A stretch of 64,000 bases of DNA from Fischerella sp. PCC 9431 (GTDB lineage Bacteria > Cyanobacteriota > Cyanobacteriia > Cyanobacteriales > Nostocaceae). Both the position numbers and the translations under genes were made by a program. The stretch is from contig NZ_ALVX01000004.1 in the NCBI RefSeq assembly GCF_000447295.1, forward strand, positions 62,001 to 126,000. Direction: 5' to 3'. The notes under the pieces were generated by a model. It was given only the letters and a program-made list of their open reading frames with translations. It did no database searches and was not told the origin of the DNA. Position 1 is the first letter of the stretch. The number at the start of each line of letters is the position of its first letter. Below, piece by piece: positions 34,501 to 43,534 of this stretch.

Positions 34501-35473
34501 TTGATAATTCACTTTTAGTATCCCTAATAGAAGCTTGCTTATTTTCTTCAGCTTGTTTGCGTGCATCTTGAAGCTGAGATATTTCTACCTCAAGACGCTC
34601 TTTTTCCGCAGCCATTACGCCCAGTTCTTGACTTAACTGGTCTTTTCGCTGCTGTTGATTTAAAAGTTGCTGTTGTAATTGGTGAAGCTCCGTTTGTAAA
34701 TTACTTAAATCATGTTGTGATTGTTGATGATTATTTGTAACTGCTATAATTGCCGAATTCAGTGCAGCTAAATCTTGCTTTAAAGGATGAAGTTGGTTTT
34801 GTATTTTAGCTATTTCATTTTCGATTTGCTCCTTATTCTGCTCTAAACTTGTGATGTTATAACTAAGCTCGGAACGGTAATTTTCTTGAAATGCTATTTG
34901 TTTTTGTAATTCATCCAGAGCGACTCGATGAGACTTAATAAGGCTTTGTATATTTTGTTTCTCATCCGAAATTTTTGCTACTGCTGAATTAAGTTCTGTT
35001 TCTTGGTTTCTTAAATCCTGAAGTTGCCCTTGTACAAAATTAGATTCAGTTTCTAACTGCTGTTTTTGACTTTCAAGAGTAGTAAATATTTGCTCAAATT
35101 CTTGTTTCTGGTTTTGTTGTGCTGCAACTTTAGTCTGCAATTGATACTGCTCTGTTTGCAAAGAACTGAAAGCCGCTTCTATCTGTTTCTTATTTTCAGT
35201 AGCAGTAGAAATCGCTTTTTGTAAATTACCTTCTTCCAGCTTGAGAATCTCAGTTTGTTTCTCAAGTTCTGTAATATTTTGTTGCAAAGATGACAATTGA
35301 TGACTCAATTGCCGCTTGCGCCATTGTTCTGTAGCTAAAACTCCTGTGGCTGTGGCAGGTAAGGCAATCAGTCCGGTTATAGCTGCGCGTTTAATATCCC
35401 TATCTAGCGTCAGACTTATACCAAAGCCAACACTGAAGCTAAGTAAACCTAAAACTAACCATTTCTTAGCCAT
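31511..35473 (-). CDS. Membrane-anchored coiled-coil protein with NusG-like C-terminus (1320 aa)
   Basis: An N-terminal membrane hairpin (about residues 5-48, with SFSVG and ATATGVL) is followed by a long coiled coil (about 52-330, Gln/Glu/Leu heptads) and a large unrecognised middle part (about 350-1220). The last 85 residues read like a NusG N-terminal (NGN) domain: NWYLVTVRSKKREVFLKYLE, then a proline-bearing strand KIEIPQ, LVLLNISNF and a final KPLNPEQVTRML helix. The hairpin and coiled coil resemble the membrane NYN protein at 10705. First gene of the helicase operon. It probably tethers the complex to the membrane. Confidence 0.6.
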   Translation of the reverse strand: MAKKWLVLGLLSFSVGFGISLTLDRDIKRAAITGLIALPATATGVLATEQWRKRQLSHQLSSLQQNITELEKQTEILKLEEGNLQKAISTATENKKQIEAAFSSLQTEQYQLQTKVAAQQNQKQEFEQIFTTLESQKQQLETESNFVQGQLQDLRNQETELNSAVAKISDEKQNIQSLIKSHRVALDELQKQIAFQENYRSELSYNITSLEQNKEQIENEIAKIQNQLHPLKQDLAALNSAIIAVTNNHQQSQHDLSNLQTELHQLQQQLLNQQQRKDQLSQELGVMAAEKERLEVEISQLQDARKQAEENKQASIRDTKSELSTKLPPKVNEATSSYQASNKNYQKPRVRLGSNFRNSQYTKNIWEEQILPHWAHRNRPVGHRFLGSIRIKRQASEQILDIVGQNLQQFDRITYNSLQGEFYELEQNWLKILTCALSEYAYYYSNERFWQGFCERLDINHNQRVEIALRRIVDEGIDLLGLIRANGGYKYISTLWLQSGVPEQNLGHFAQLVQEIADEYGWWQIAHTPAEDLSQVLLDLCQEKHPQWGTLVNFLKASYAEDKETEPISGQLLQGIALIAQELERQNASPQVLEDDNEREELLGNYYLPQNFFLRNWNALIQVLTPKPGSSRSQNLITRRIKPLSMSLDIADTLNTQLLLPEQALWKPEWRNLRGTYCQIPQADWENTIPTNGDLIIPELVIEVNQALDKWNCQLLDHNNKELIEWQYHGINSNLPCLLFNAVTGEHLPLQNQNPVIIGLEEIIFFTPNDIQPEFADGIEVLDSYIPSSIRGWRGRLIRLTKPESSILLTIANSQSQIINWKLLTDDEPILTGFRLKGRKIIYLEPPTFWYPPIKSYLDLNVLIENLNERNIIARTIEKLSPNNRWLAILLAQWITEPGYYEARFWFDQKRWSYRFEVKSKYQVAQVTGINQLKIRSASGYLEADLPITLNTPEKFWSEIITIEGLWALEEIILFLYNDNEKIPYQLQANASGVLEIRLASLYDLLPESNWYALDYQRLGYEPQRLIEMQTIVQNISWTWTKDAINIFGLLPDKFYFLFCWNLLLPDSKSVEIQVPLLQKGSNKIEVPLNLPTGIYHIQLIWGQQLPENLGWWCGSSRYDLPQATEEDEARENYCYTILGNSESKEALIAAVRQLNLDFDIKQLQAGISSLESHQYYFPEWLNAHSLLDKLKGLLDFLSPESVPKQNNLIMPIMPTADSDKFPTPTVKTVEHGNWYLVTVRSKKREVFLKYLELSIKQNQLQDLILKIEIPQDSVYEDLVLLNISNFKTASTHLQKIENFQSIERKPLNPEQVTRMLGVR

Positions 35474-35582
35474 GTAACCTGAGACACCTATCTAAAACCA
35501 CGGTTTTACGTCAGAAAGCAAATAACCTGTCTTAATTATTACTTAAAATTTTTAAAGGGTATATGATTCCACGCTCATACTT

Positions 35583-35894
35583 TCAGTCTAGAGAGCGCGG
35601 CTGCGTGTAACCAATATCCAATTTCTCCATTGCCTTACGCTTAGTCTCCTCACCCCGTTGGTCATACTTACCCGTAGTTGCAGGAGAAGCCTGTTCGGCT
35701 AATTTCTGCACCGTAACAATATCAACCCCCGCATCCAACAAGTCAGAACAAAACGTCCTTCTAAAATCATGGGGGCTAAACCTTTCAACCCTAGCAGTAT
35801 GTTGATAACGCAGCGATGCCCAGTTGAGAGTCATGCAATCACATTTGTCGTTAGTCAACAAAGCCGCGATCGCATTTAACGCTTGTTCCATCGT
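35583..35894 (-). pseudogene. C-terminal remnant of a tyrosine recombinase
   Basis: The stretch ERFSPHDFRRTFCSDLLDAG, VDIVTVQKLA and the end YDQRGEETKRKAMEKLDI is the catalytic C-terminus of an integrase. The His-x-x-Arg box is intact (HDFR), but the usual LAGHAS box reads LAEQAS, losing a catalytic His. The N-terminal two thirds are absent and replaced by unrelated sequence. It is a dead fragment lying just outside the helicase operon and may mark the end of an older insertion. Confidence 0.8.
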
Positions 35895-36042
35895 TGGGCG
35901 CGATTTTGACAACTTATGGCTGAAGTCACACCCAATTCTACCACCCCTTATATAAAATATGTCACAAATATCTTTTATACGATAAAATATACGATTAATA
36001 TTAAGTCGCAACTCGCAGGTAAAATATGGATAGTTTGGTGAT

Positions 36043-36385
36043 GAGGATGCATTATTATTTGAGATTGAACTAATTGCTGCTGATGGGTTAGAGCTACCAG
36101 TTGATGCCATGCTTGATACAGGTTTCTCTTACTGGCTAGCGATTGATAACCAGGATGTTGATCCACTTGCTTGGATTCGCTTGGAGCGACAAACACTTTT
36201 GACAGCACGGGGAGATTTTGATTTTGATATATATGCAGGTAAGGTGAAAATGGATGGGCAAGAGTTTGATATTCCCGTTCATGTGGGACAATGACTGCCA
36301 GAAGTTTTACGCTTTTCGTCAGTGGTTAAAAACTCGGCGGTTGGTGGTGGATATGCTTTCAGGAGTGTTGATGCTTGGAGGATGA
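36043..36385 (+). pseudogene. Retropepsin-like aspartyl protease, decayed
   Basis: MLDTGFSYWLAIDNQD (from 36109) is the Asp-Thr-Gly active-site strand of clan AA proteases, preceded in frame by ELIAADGLELPVDA without a usable start codon. After LPEVL the frame breaks, and the family ending QWLKTRRLVVDMLSGVLMLG follows in other frames up to 36385. A stop codon and at least one frameshift make it non-functional. Confidence 0.75.
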
Positions 36386-36536
36386 ATTATTCAGTAAAAG
36401 CAACTTTTTAAGGAATGCGATCGCACGAATTTCCCGCATATGTCTCTGGCACGCATTCATCTTCGGTGATCGCCGATCATCATGCGGCTGGTGTTACAGA
36501 GCATACTTGCGACCAACTTATAGTTTCATTAGCAGT

Positions 36537-36749
36537 ATGTTTAACAACATAGCTATTACTGTTCAAATAGATAAAGCTTTAATTCAAGAAGCTCTAGTCA
36601 TTAGTAATCAACAAACCGAACGTGATGTTGTTGAACAAGCTTTGCGCGAATATGTGCAACGTCGCAAGCATCTGAAAGTGCTGGAGTTGTTTGGGACGAT
36701 TGATTACAACGAAGATTACAACTACAAACAGCAACGACAGAAGCAATAA
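36537..36749 (+). CDS. VapB-family antitoxin without visible toxin
   Basis: The 70-residue protein from ATG 36537 reads NIAITVQIDKALIQEAL...TERDVVEQALREYVQRR...LELFGTIDY. This is the ribbon-helix-helix and toxin-binding tail of the short VapB antitoxins common in cyanobacteria. A VapC gene should follow directly but does not, so it is an orphan. A pair of unrelated genes begins 22 bases later. Confidence 0.8.
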   Translation: MFNNIAITVQIDKALIQEALVISNQQTERDVVEQALREYVQRRKHLKVLELFGTIDYNEDYNYKQQRQKQ

Positions 36750-36771
36750 ACTTGAGCAACATAGTTTATTC

Positions 36772-37236
36772 ATGCCAAAACCTTTAAATCCCAAGTGCCA
36801 ATTGTGTGCTAATCTACCCACTGTGCAGGCGAAGGTGCTGCATGGACAAGAAGGTGATGGGTGTTGGAACCCAAAAGTCTGTCACAACCGCAGGTCGTTC
36901 TACCGTCGCCGCACGGAAGCTAATTTGGATATTGAAACTATTGTGGTGGAACCACCTGTAACGTACTTTGCAGTGCTTTATCTGTATAAAGAACCAGGAG
37001 ACAAACCATTGCACGCACTTGGTGCTGAACTGTGGCATGGACAACAACCAGTTTGTCGCTTGGAACCAATTCATTGCTTTGGCTTAACGGCAAGTAAAAT
37101 TAAAGCTTATACCGAACAGGTGTTACAAGCTTTCTCCAAAAAATACAACGTTAATCTGTACCAATATAAGGAGATGTTTGAGATTAGTCACAGTCAGTGT
37201 CCAGTAAGCCCTTGCCCATTGCATCCTGAATCATAA
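36772..37236 (+). CDS. Zinc-ribbon-like hypothetical protein (154 aa)
   Basis: From ATG 36772 the N-terminus carries CQLC and, 22 residues later, GCWNPKVCHNRRSFYRRR, which suggests a four-cysteine zinc site next to a very basic patch suited to nucleic-acid binding. The middle (VTYFAVLYLYKEPGDKPLHALGAEL) is an alpha/beta part with no named family. It is separated by only 2 bases from the next gene, so the two are cotranscribed. The product is not recognised. Confidence 0.65.
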   Translation: MPKPLNPKCQLCANLPTVQAKVLHGQEGDGCWNPKVCHNRRSFYRRRTEANLDIETIVVEPPVTYFAVLYLYKEPGDKPLHALGAELWHGQQPVCRLEPIHCFGLTASKIKAYTEQVLQAFSKKYNVNLYQYKEMFEISHSQCPVSPCPLHPES

Positions 37237-37238
37237 CG

Positions 37239-37925
37239 ATGACTGCATATCGACAATTAACTATCTGGGATGTGCTTGAAGAATTATCTGATGCACCACC
37301 AACAATACGGTTGGATGAAGTCTGGGAGTGTTTGGATACCCAGTTATGTGATTTACCCCTTGAACAACAATTGGAAACTGCTGGTGTAGCGTTTCACCAA
37401 ATAGCCCAAATATTAAAAGTGCGTGCAGCATCGCTTCTCTCTGATGTTCAAGATAGCAATAGTCCTGATGGCCCGATGGTCAGCACCGATATCTTTGCAG
37501 GCTTGGTGCGAACGACGATGCACCTCGACTTGGAAGATTTGAAGGAACCAGCAGGAGTGCAAACTTTTCGATCGCATGGTTCGCATAATTATCCCATCAA
37601 TAACAACGCAGATAATTCAATCGCAGCTGTGGTTGAGAAAGCCAATGTTTTGGAAATGCTCCAAGAGGTGGAAAGTTTGGAGGACATTCGCAACCTGGCG
37701 GGAAATGAAGATGTCGAACGCTGGCGGTGTGCGATCGCAAACTATCTTGTACAGGTTGAGAACAAAATTTCGCTGCTTGATTTGCAACGCACACTTGGAA
37801 TGCCAATAGTAGAAGTTTGGTTGGGATTGTTGCTAGGTGGGTTTACATTAGAGCAAACAGGAGATTTTTACGAAATTCGAGATATTTGGGTTCTTGGTAA
37901 CAATTCGAGAATTGACCGAAAATAA
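37239..37925 (+). CDS. Hypothetical protein, partner of zinc-ribbon protein (228 aa)
   Basis: I do not recognise it. The N-terminal 75 residues are helical and acidic (LTIWDVLEELSDAPP...EVWECLDTQLCDLPLEQQLE). A Ser/Gly/Asn-rich linker holds the middle. The C-terminal 70 residues (ISLLDLQRTLGMPIVEVWLGLLLGG) look like a winged-helix or similar small helical domain. It starts 2 bases after the zinc-ribbon gene. Confidence 0.55.
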   Translation: MTAYRQLTIWDVLEELSDAPPTIRLDEVWECLDTQLCDLPLEQQLETAGVAFHQIAQILKVRAASLLSDVQDSNSPDGPMVSTDIFAGLVRTTMHLDLEDLKEPAGVQTFRSHGSHNYPINNNADNSIAAVVEKANVLEMLQEVESLEDIRNLAGNEDVERWRCAIANYLVQVENKISLLDLQRTLGMPIVEVWLGLLLGGFTLEQTGDFYEIRDIWVLGNNSRIDRK

Positions 37926-38277
37926 AGCACTATTTCATCAAAAATTCCTGGCTGATTCAAAAAATACCCTACGCTTACGAATTAAAGAGATACAAAAACC
38001 ATACCTTTAACTGTAAATTTTGCATAGTTGTAAATCATAGTGATAATTATTATCATAATGAGAATTGCTGCAAAAAATGGTATGAAGTAGATTTTACTTC
38101 CTACCAATGGTATGAAAGAATTTTTTATAACCTTTTCACGAAATTTGTGACCTTATATTAGAAAAAGTTTTTGCCGGAAAAGCAGATTTTTGCCGAGCAA
38201 AGAAATCTAATTTTTTAATTTTGGATAAAGTCAAGCTTAGTCTCTCACTACTCTTTGCAACACGAGACTTTTGCTTG
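37926..38277. other. AT-rich convergent intergenic region
   Basis: About 350 bases between convergent genes hold no gene. The 11-mer AATGGTATGAA occurs twice, at 38076-38086 and 38106-38116. A hairpin GAAGTA...TACTTC lies between the copies (38084-38100). No clear terminator was found. Confidence 0.6.
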
Positions 38278-40407
38278 CTACTTACTTTCGACCACTTCAA
38301 TCAGGGTTGATATCCCTGCTAATTTAGTTAGATCTACTGCTTGTACATCTTTTGGCATGATGACAAGACCAGCGCGAGACATTTCATCGAGGTCTTGGAA
38401 TAAATTTTCTATCACCTCTACTGATTCATCTTCAGAAAGTCCCATAGCAGAACCTCTAGCAAGATTGCGACTTCTGGCAACATTCTTTAACCCCCTTAAA
38501 GCATTACGCAGAGGTTTAACACTCGCCAGTACTAGCAACTCCAAAGTGCCAGATGGGCCACGCAGGCGGAATTCAAATTGATCTTCTGATTTCGGGACTG
38601 TAATAGTGTTTCCAGGAGCAACTAAAGCCGCATCTTCTGGCGCATCCCAATCGAGAGGAAACAAGACAACCAAGTCCCCACTTGAGTCAATTACTAGAAT
38701 ACTAATGTAAAGATTGCGGTTTTCTTCATTGTTCTGAACCTGAATCTGAATAATTGTATCCTCTGGAAACTGTACAGCTGGCTCAACCCGCTTCCATTGG
38801 AATTCTTGGTTTCCGCGACTAGAGGTAGTATCCACCGGTCGGATTGTGATAGTGACTTTTGGCGAGGATGATCCCTGCGTAACCAGCAGATGCAAGAGAC
38901 GCCCTACCAGTAAAGATTTAAGGCGCGATCGCAGTCTGTGCTGTATTGCTTGTTCTACTGTTTCTCCAGCAAGACCAAAAGAATCTGGTATAAGTTCTCG
39001 TCCGGCAGTAAATAAAGCGATCGCACCTACAGGTGGTAGATTGAGAGTACCTTGCTCTTGGAACTCGCGGAAGTCGTCTTCTGTGACACGCCCCAAAATA
39101 TAATCGACTACGTTCTGTTGTGTCACTGGCACTACTTTTATCCGCTTCACCCCTTGCAGCGCTATTTCTGCTTTGTCTTTTTCTGCATCTAGAGAAGAAT
39201 CTATCCCCACCTTCAAAGTCAAGTCACTAGGAATTCCGCGCACCCTTTCCCGCAACAAAACTCCTGGCTGCACAAGATGAAGTGGGGTGTCTTTGTCAAC
39301 TTTGCCGTACCCGACTAATCCCACACGAGATTGTTGTTCAATCAGTCTTTCCTCGCCTTGGCTATCAATAAAACTAAAAATTGATCCAGCTTGAAAACTT
39401 TCCAAAGTTTGGGAAGCTACCCCACCTAACCAAAATTCTATCTGCTCGCCCTGCACACTCCGGATAACCCCCTCAGCAGCAGGAGTTACCTGCTGACTAA
39501 AGTAAACGAGTTGTTGCTCATTGTTACTTGCAGGTTTGACTTCTAACTGTGGATTTTGATTGCGTTGAGCAATATCAGGAGTACGCAGCGATAAACCATT
39601 AAAGACTTTACGAACAGTGTTATTCTCAGTTTGTTGCCAGAGATAGCGAGTCAGCAAATAACTGAAAGCACCCGCACTAAAATCCCCAAAAGCAGCATCT
39701 GCGGCAAGTTGATCATCTTTAGCAGCAGCCAGCGCTACTCCCTTGGCAATACCCTGTTCTCGTCGTCGCTGAAACTCTTCTGTTGACAGATTAAGTTCTT
39801 TGAGCCACCGTTGCTGATACTTAAATTCTTCCGGACTGGCTTTCAAGGTCTGACCGCGATCCAAACTAGCTGAGCGAATAACCAAATTACCCCTCGTACC
39901 TCCTCCAGAATGACAGCAATCGAGAACAACTGTGACGTATTCAGTAGGAATGGCAGACATTAATAAAAATAGTGTCCGTCCCGTGATGTCTGGCACAACG
40001 TTGTCTTGCTTAATAGCACTGTCATACAGTACAAATGTGCTATTAAGTTTTCGCTCACCGATGGGAGTGGGATCAATGACCCGCGCACCGTGACCAGAAA
40101 AGTGAAAAACTACCACATCCCCTGGTTTAGCTTGTTTGATCAGATGTTCCTCGAAGGTAGCGAGTATGTTCTCACGGGTGGCTTCTTTATCTTTTACTTC
40201 CCGAATGTTCTCAGGATGGAAGCCAAAGCGGTGGATGAGAAGCTCTCGTTGCATTTCCACATCGGTAAGACAACCATTCAATGAACGGGTACCAGCAAAA
40301 GTATAGTCATTAATACCGACTAATAAAGCCAGTTTGCGAGGGGTACTTTGACCCAGTATTTGACCGTAAAGATTTGCCTGTTGAAGTTTTATCATAGGAA
40401 TTACCAC
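38278..40407 (-). CDS. Caspase-like protease (orthocaspase) with DUF4384-like C-terminus
   Basis: The caspase-fold p20 domain covers about residues 22-280, with catalytic His106 (FHFSGHGARV) and Cys165 (VVLDCCHSGGGTRG), both intact. Orthocaspases usually cut after Arg or Lys. The region beyond 450 includes a beta-rich DUF4384-type domain (NRNLYISILVIDSSGDLVVLFP). It is the last gene of a leftward run, 7 bases after the TPR-CHAT protease gene. A TPR-CHAT next to a caspase, downstream of membrane-active GTPases, suggests a proteolytic cascade leading to cell shutdown or death. The trigger and substrates are unknown. Confidence 0.9.
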   Translation of the reverse strand: MVIPMIKLQQANLYGQILGQSTPRKLALLVGINDYTFAGTRSLNGCLTDVEMQRELLIHRFGFHPENIREVKDKEATRENILATFEEHLIKQAKPGDVVVFHFSGHGARVIDPTPIGERKLNSTFVLYDSAIKQDNVVPDITGRTLFLLMSAIPTEYVTVVLDCCHSGGGTRGNLVIRSASLDRGQTLKASPEEFKYQQRWLKELNLSTEEFQRRREQGIAKGVALAAAKDDQLAADAAFGDFSAGAFSYLLTRYLWQQTENNTVRKVFNGLSLRTPDIAQRNQNPQLEVKPASNNEQQLVYFSQQVTPAAEGVIRSVQGEQIEFWLGGVASQTLESFQAGSIFSFIDSQGEERLIEQQSRVGLVGYGKVDKDTPLHLVQPGVLLRERVRGIPSDLTLKVGIDSSLDAEKDKAEIALQGVKRIKVVPVTQQNVVDYILGRVTEDDFREFQEQGTLNLPPVGAIALFTAGRELIPDSFGLAGETVEQAIQHRLRSRLKSLLVGRLLHLLVTQGSSSPKVTITIRPVDTTSSRGNQEFQWKRVEPAVQFPEDTIIQIQVQNNEENRNLYISILVIDSSGDLVVLFPLDWDAPEDAALVAPGNTITVPKSEDQFEFRLRGPSGTLELLVLASVKPLRNALRGLKNVARSRNLARGSAMGLSEDESVEVIENLFQDLDEMSRAGLVIMPKDVQAVDLTKLAGISTLIEVVESK

Positions 40408-40414
40408 CTTTTAT

Positions 40415-43318
40415 TTAGTTAAGAACAGTACCTTGGGTTTCTCCAATCAAAGTAAATGCTGCCCAATCTTTGGGATGGGGATGGTGTTCCATCGTTTTGA
40501 GCATCGCTTGGCGAAGGGCTTGGGCTTTATTGGGGTTGACCATGAGTTGGCAATAAAATTCTTTCATTAAATCGGCGGTGCAACCATCGTCAACTGCCCA
40601 CAGGGAAACAATGATACTGGGAGTTCCAGCGCTAATGAAAGACCGAGATAAGCCGAGAATGCCATCGCTGGTAATGTCTCCTCTACCTGTATCACAAGCG
40701 CTGAGGACAACTAGAGAAGCATTGAGTTCTAAGTCAAAAATTTCACCACTCGTCAGCAATCCGTCCTCTTTGCCCTCCTGGGGTGCTAAAGCTAGGGCTC
40801 CTGGTACATCTTGTCGGACTTGACCTTGGAGTTGTCCGTAATCGAGCAGTCCGTGTGTTGCCAGATGAATGATGTCTGCGTTGAGCAATTCGGATTTAAT
40901 GGTTGCCTCTGTAGCTTCTGCACCGATGAATGCTTTGGTATTGAACAGTTTGGCAATTTCGAGTGCTTCTTTTTCAGCGCCTGGTAGAGGAGGTAATTTT
41001 TCGGCTGGTTCTCCGACTTTGAAAGAAATGCTCGGCATGGTAGGGTTGCCGACAATCAGTATGGAGGAGGATTTCTGGACTTGAGAGTTCCGACTCGACC
41101 TTTGTTCTAGTTTTTGACGGGTTAAATCCAGCAGTTGAATTGAGGGCGCAGTTAGAACAGTGTGTTTTTCAATCAGATATTTGCCCTGCTCATCTTGCAA
41201 TGCTGCAAAGGGAACTAAGAATAGTTCTTTATGTGGAATAAAGATAACTTCGGCGTTCGGGTCAGAGGGTAATAGGTCGGCAATGGGCTTAATGAGCAAG
41301 TTATACAATTGTTGGAGGCGTTGTTTTTCCTCCACATCTGGTGTGTAGACGATTTCTACACTGGCGCGACCTTTGACATCAATAATGGCGTTACGGCTAA
41401 TAGTGATTAAGTCTTGTAATGATATGTTGAGGGATTTGAGGTTTACTTGCTTAAAGACAATTTCACCAATAGACTTGATAACCCAAATGTAGAGTTCCGA
41501 TCCATTAACTGAGTATTCAACAAGTGTGGCATTATGCTGTTGAGCAATTTCTCGAATTTTATTGATGCTAGGAGAAGGAATGGTTGTTTCAACTAATTGC
41601 CTGTTTAACTTCTTGCTCAACAAATCTACAAACGCCCTTGCTCGACTGCGTTCAGCAATTTCCAAGGCTGGTAAGGGTTTCTCTTGGTCAATCAAGACAT
41701 CTAACAGTAAATTGTAAGTTCTGGCTTGTTGTTCAAAGATTGATACTTTAAAGTTATCATGATCGCCCAGGCTTCCTCGTACAGACTCCCAAAGCTCAAT
41801 TCCCAGGCGTAGTTTACTTTCTGCTTCTTCAATTTGATTTAAGTATAAATAAGTAAGTCCTATGTCTGTGAGAGTACTTGCTTTTCCAGAAAGTTCTTGG
41901 ATCTCCTCCATAATTTGCAAACTCTGCTCGAAGGACTTTAGTGCTTTGGTATATTCGCCGATTAAAAGATAAATACTTCCCCGAAAGCCAATAGAATTTC
42001 CTCTACCAATCTGATCCTGTAGTCTCTCCTTAAGCGTCAAACTCCTTTCGTTGTACTGCCACGCCCCATTTAAATTTCCTTGGTAATAGTAAATCTCAGC
42101 TAAAGCTTGTAAGGCATTGGCTTGTCCCTGTTCTTCGCCTATATTCTCGGCAATTTTTAAGCTTTCTTGGTAACATGTTTCCGCACGAGTTAAGTCTCCA
42201 TTGACTATGTAATAGCCTCCCAAACCTTGCCGACTGCGTACCTGCAACCAGTGAGCAGTTTGATTATCTATCAAATCGGCGATCGCCAAACTCTGATCGT
42301 AGTAATTTTTCGCTTTCTCTTTCTCCCTCTGACCCAAGGCATCGTAACTTCTTCCTAGATCAAATAGAGCGTGAGCCTCTAAAAGGCGATTGTTTAAATT
42401 TTTGGCAATGGTCAAAAGTTTATTGTTGCACTCTATCGCCTTGGCATAATTGCTCGTGTAATTGTAGGAATCTTGCAAATGGTACAGAGCATCCATCTCT
42501 TTTTCGAGGTCGCCTGTTTCTTGGAAGATGACTTTAGCTCGCTCGTAGCACTTTATTGCCTTGGGAAAGTCTCTCTTATCATTGTCATACCAATAACAAG
42601 CTTTCCCTATGCAGCTTAGAGCAACAGCTTCTCCATGACGGTAGCCTATCTCCTCAGCAATGCTCAAACTTTCCTCGCAGATTTCTATAGCTTTGGCGAG
42701 CTCCCACTGGGGATAATTATAAGAGTTCCCCAGAGCGTTCAGAATGTTTACCCGTAGTTCCTTGCCAGCATCAGTATCTATCTCATTAGCGATCGCCAAA
42801 CCCCGCTCGTAATTATTTCTTGCACTGTCTAAATCTCTCAAGCCTTGATAATCAATTCCTAGATGGAATAGAGCTTCAGCTTCCAAAAAGCGCTCCTTAC
42901 AGTTTTGCGCGATGAGCAAAAGTTGCTTGCTTAACTCTATTGCCTTAGTATAATCATTTGTGTAACGGTAAAAGAAACGTATATAGTATAGAAGCATCGC
43001 TTCCATCTGCTGATAGCTTCTTTCCTGACAGATGGTTAAAAGCTGCTCGTAGTATTCTATTGCCTTAGAAAACTCCTGACTTCCAGAGTCAGCATTTCTA
43101 AAAGCAACTAACAAATTAACGACAGTATTAATTAGGCGTTCGGAAGCACCTATGTTGTTTCTGATTGCCAGATTTGCTGCACAATCTAGCATTGTTTGTA
43201 CCAACCCAGCATCTATCAGGTTTTGATTGGCTTTCAAAATAGCTGATTCTTCACCGCGAGGATGGTTTAGCAGCACTTCAATCAGATTTAGATAAGCTTG
43301 ACGACGATTTTCATTCAT
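40415..43318 (-). CDS. TPR-CHAT protease
   Basis: About twelve tetratricopeptide repeats (roughly residues 60-540) lead into a C-terminal CHAT domain, a separase-like caspase-fold protease. It carries catalytic His in DIIHLATHGLLDYG and Cys in LVVLSACDTGRGD, followed by the family ending GTPSIIVSLWAVDD and HPKDWAAFTLIGE. I prefer ATG 43318 because the second TPR-CHAT of this window opens in the same way (MN...R..AY). It is cotranscribed with the caspase gene 7 bases downstream and lies 195 bases after the third dynamin-like gene. The TPRs probably hold a sensor or substrate. CHAT proteases elsewhere activate gasdermins or cut CRISPR partners. Confidence 0.9.
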   Translation of the reverse strand: MNENRRQAYLNLIEVLLNHPRGEESAILKANQNLIDAGLVQTMLDCAANLAIRNNIGASERLINTVVNLLVAFRNADSGSQEFSKAIEYYEQLLTICQERSYQQMEAMLLYYIRFFYRYTNDYTKAIELSKQLLLIAQNCKERFLEAEALFHLGIDYQGLRDLDSARNNYERGLAIANEIDTDAGKELRVNILNALGNSYNYPQWELAKAIEICEESLSIAEEIGYRHGEAVALSCIGKACYWYDNDKRDFPKAIKCYERAKVIFQETGDLEKEMDALYHLQDSYNYTSNYAKAIECNNKLLTIAKNLNNRLLEAHALFDLGRSYDALGQREKEKAKNYYDQSLAIADLIDNQTAHWLQVRSRQGLGGYYIVNGDLTRAETCYQESLKIAENIGEEQGQANALQALAEIYYYQGNLNGAWQYNERSLTLKERLQDQIGRGNSIGFRGSIYLLIGEYTKALKSFEQSLQIMEEIQELSGKASTLTDIGLTYLYLNQIEEAESKLRLGIELWESVRGSLGDHDNFKVSIFEQQARTYNLLLDVLIDQEKPLPALEIAERSRARAFVDLLSKKLNRQLVETTIPSPSINKIREIAQQHNATLVEYSVNGSELYIWVIKSIGEIVFKQVNLKSLNISLQDLITISRNAIIDVKGRASVEIVYTPDVEEKQRLQQLYNLLIKPIADLLPSDPNAEVIFIPHKELFLVPFAALQDEQGKYLIEKHTVLTAPSIQLLDLTRQKLEQRSSRNSQVQKSSSILIVGNPTMPSISFKVGEPAEKLPPLPGAEKEALEIAKLFNTKAFIGAEATEATIKSELLNADIIHLATHGLLDYGQLQGQVRQDVPGALALAPQEGKEDGLLTSGEIFDLELNASLVVLSACDTGRGDITSDGILGLSRSFISAGTPSIIVSLWAVDDGCTADLMKEFYCQLMVNPNKAQALRQAMLKTMEHHPHPKDWAAFTLIGETQGTVLN

Positions 43319-43534
43319 GGCTATACCCATAGCAGTCATCGACAGTAAGCACTACACAAGTTGGAAAAATCATTCAAAACTGGGAGAGTGTTAGGGTAGC
43401 GATCGCAAAGTGCCAAGCCCAGTAACTTAAAACCTTTACCTAAGCTAGTTTTCAATTCTTTGTCACCGCACCCGTAGTATTAAGTCCCCCAACTAAGGAA
43501 AGTTGCGATTTTACCGAAGAAAGAGAAGAATAAT

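Noticed and set aside
24217-35473. DISARM or canonical Druantia system
   Set aside because: No methyltransferase, PLD or separate DUF1998 gene is nearby, and the partner proteins do not match the known sets. Only the helicase resembles them.
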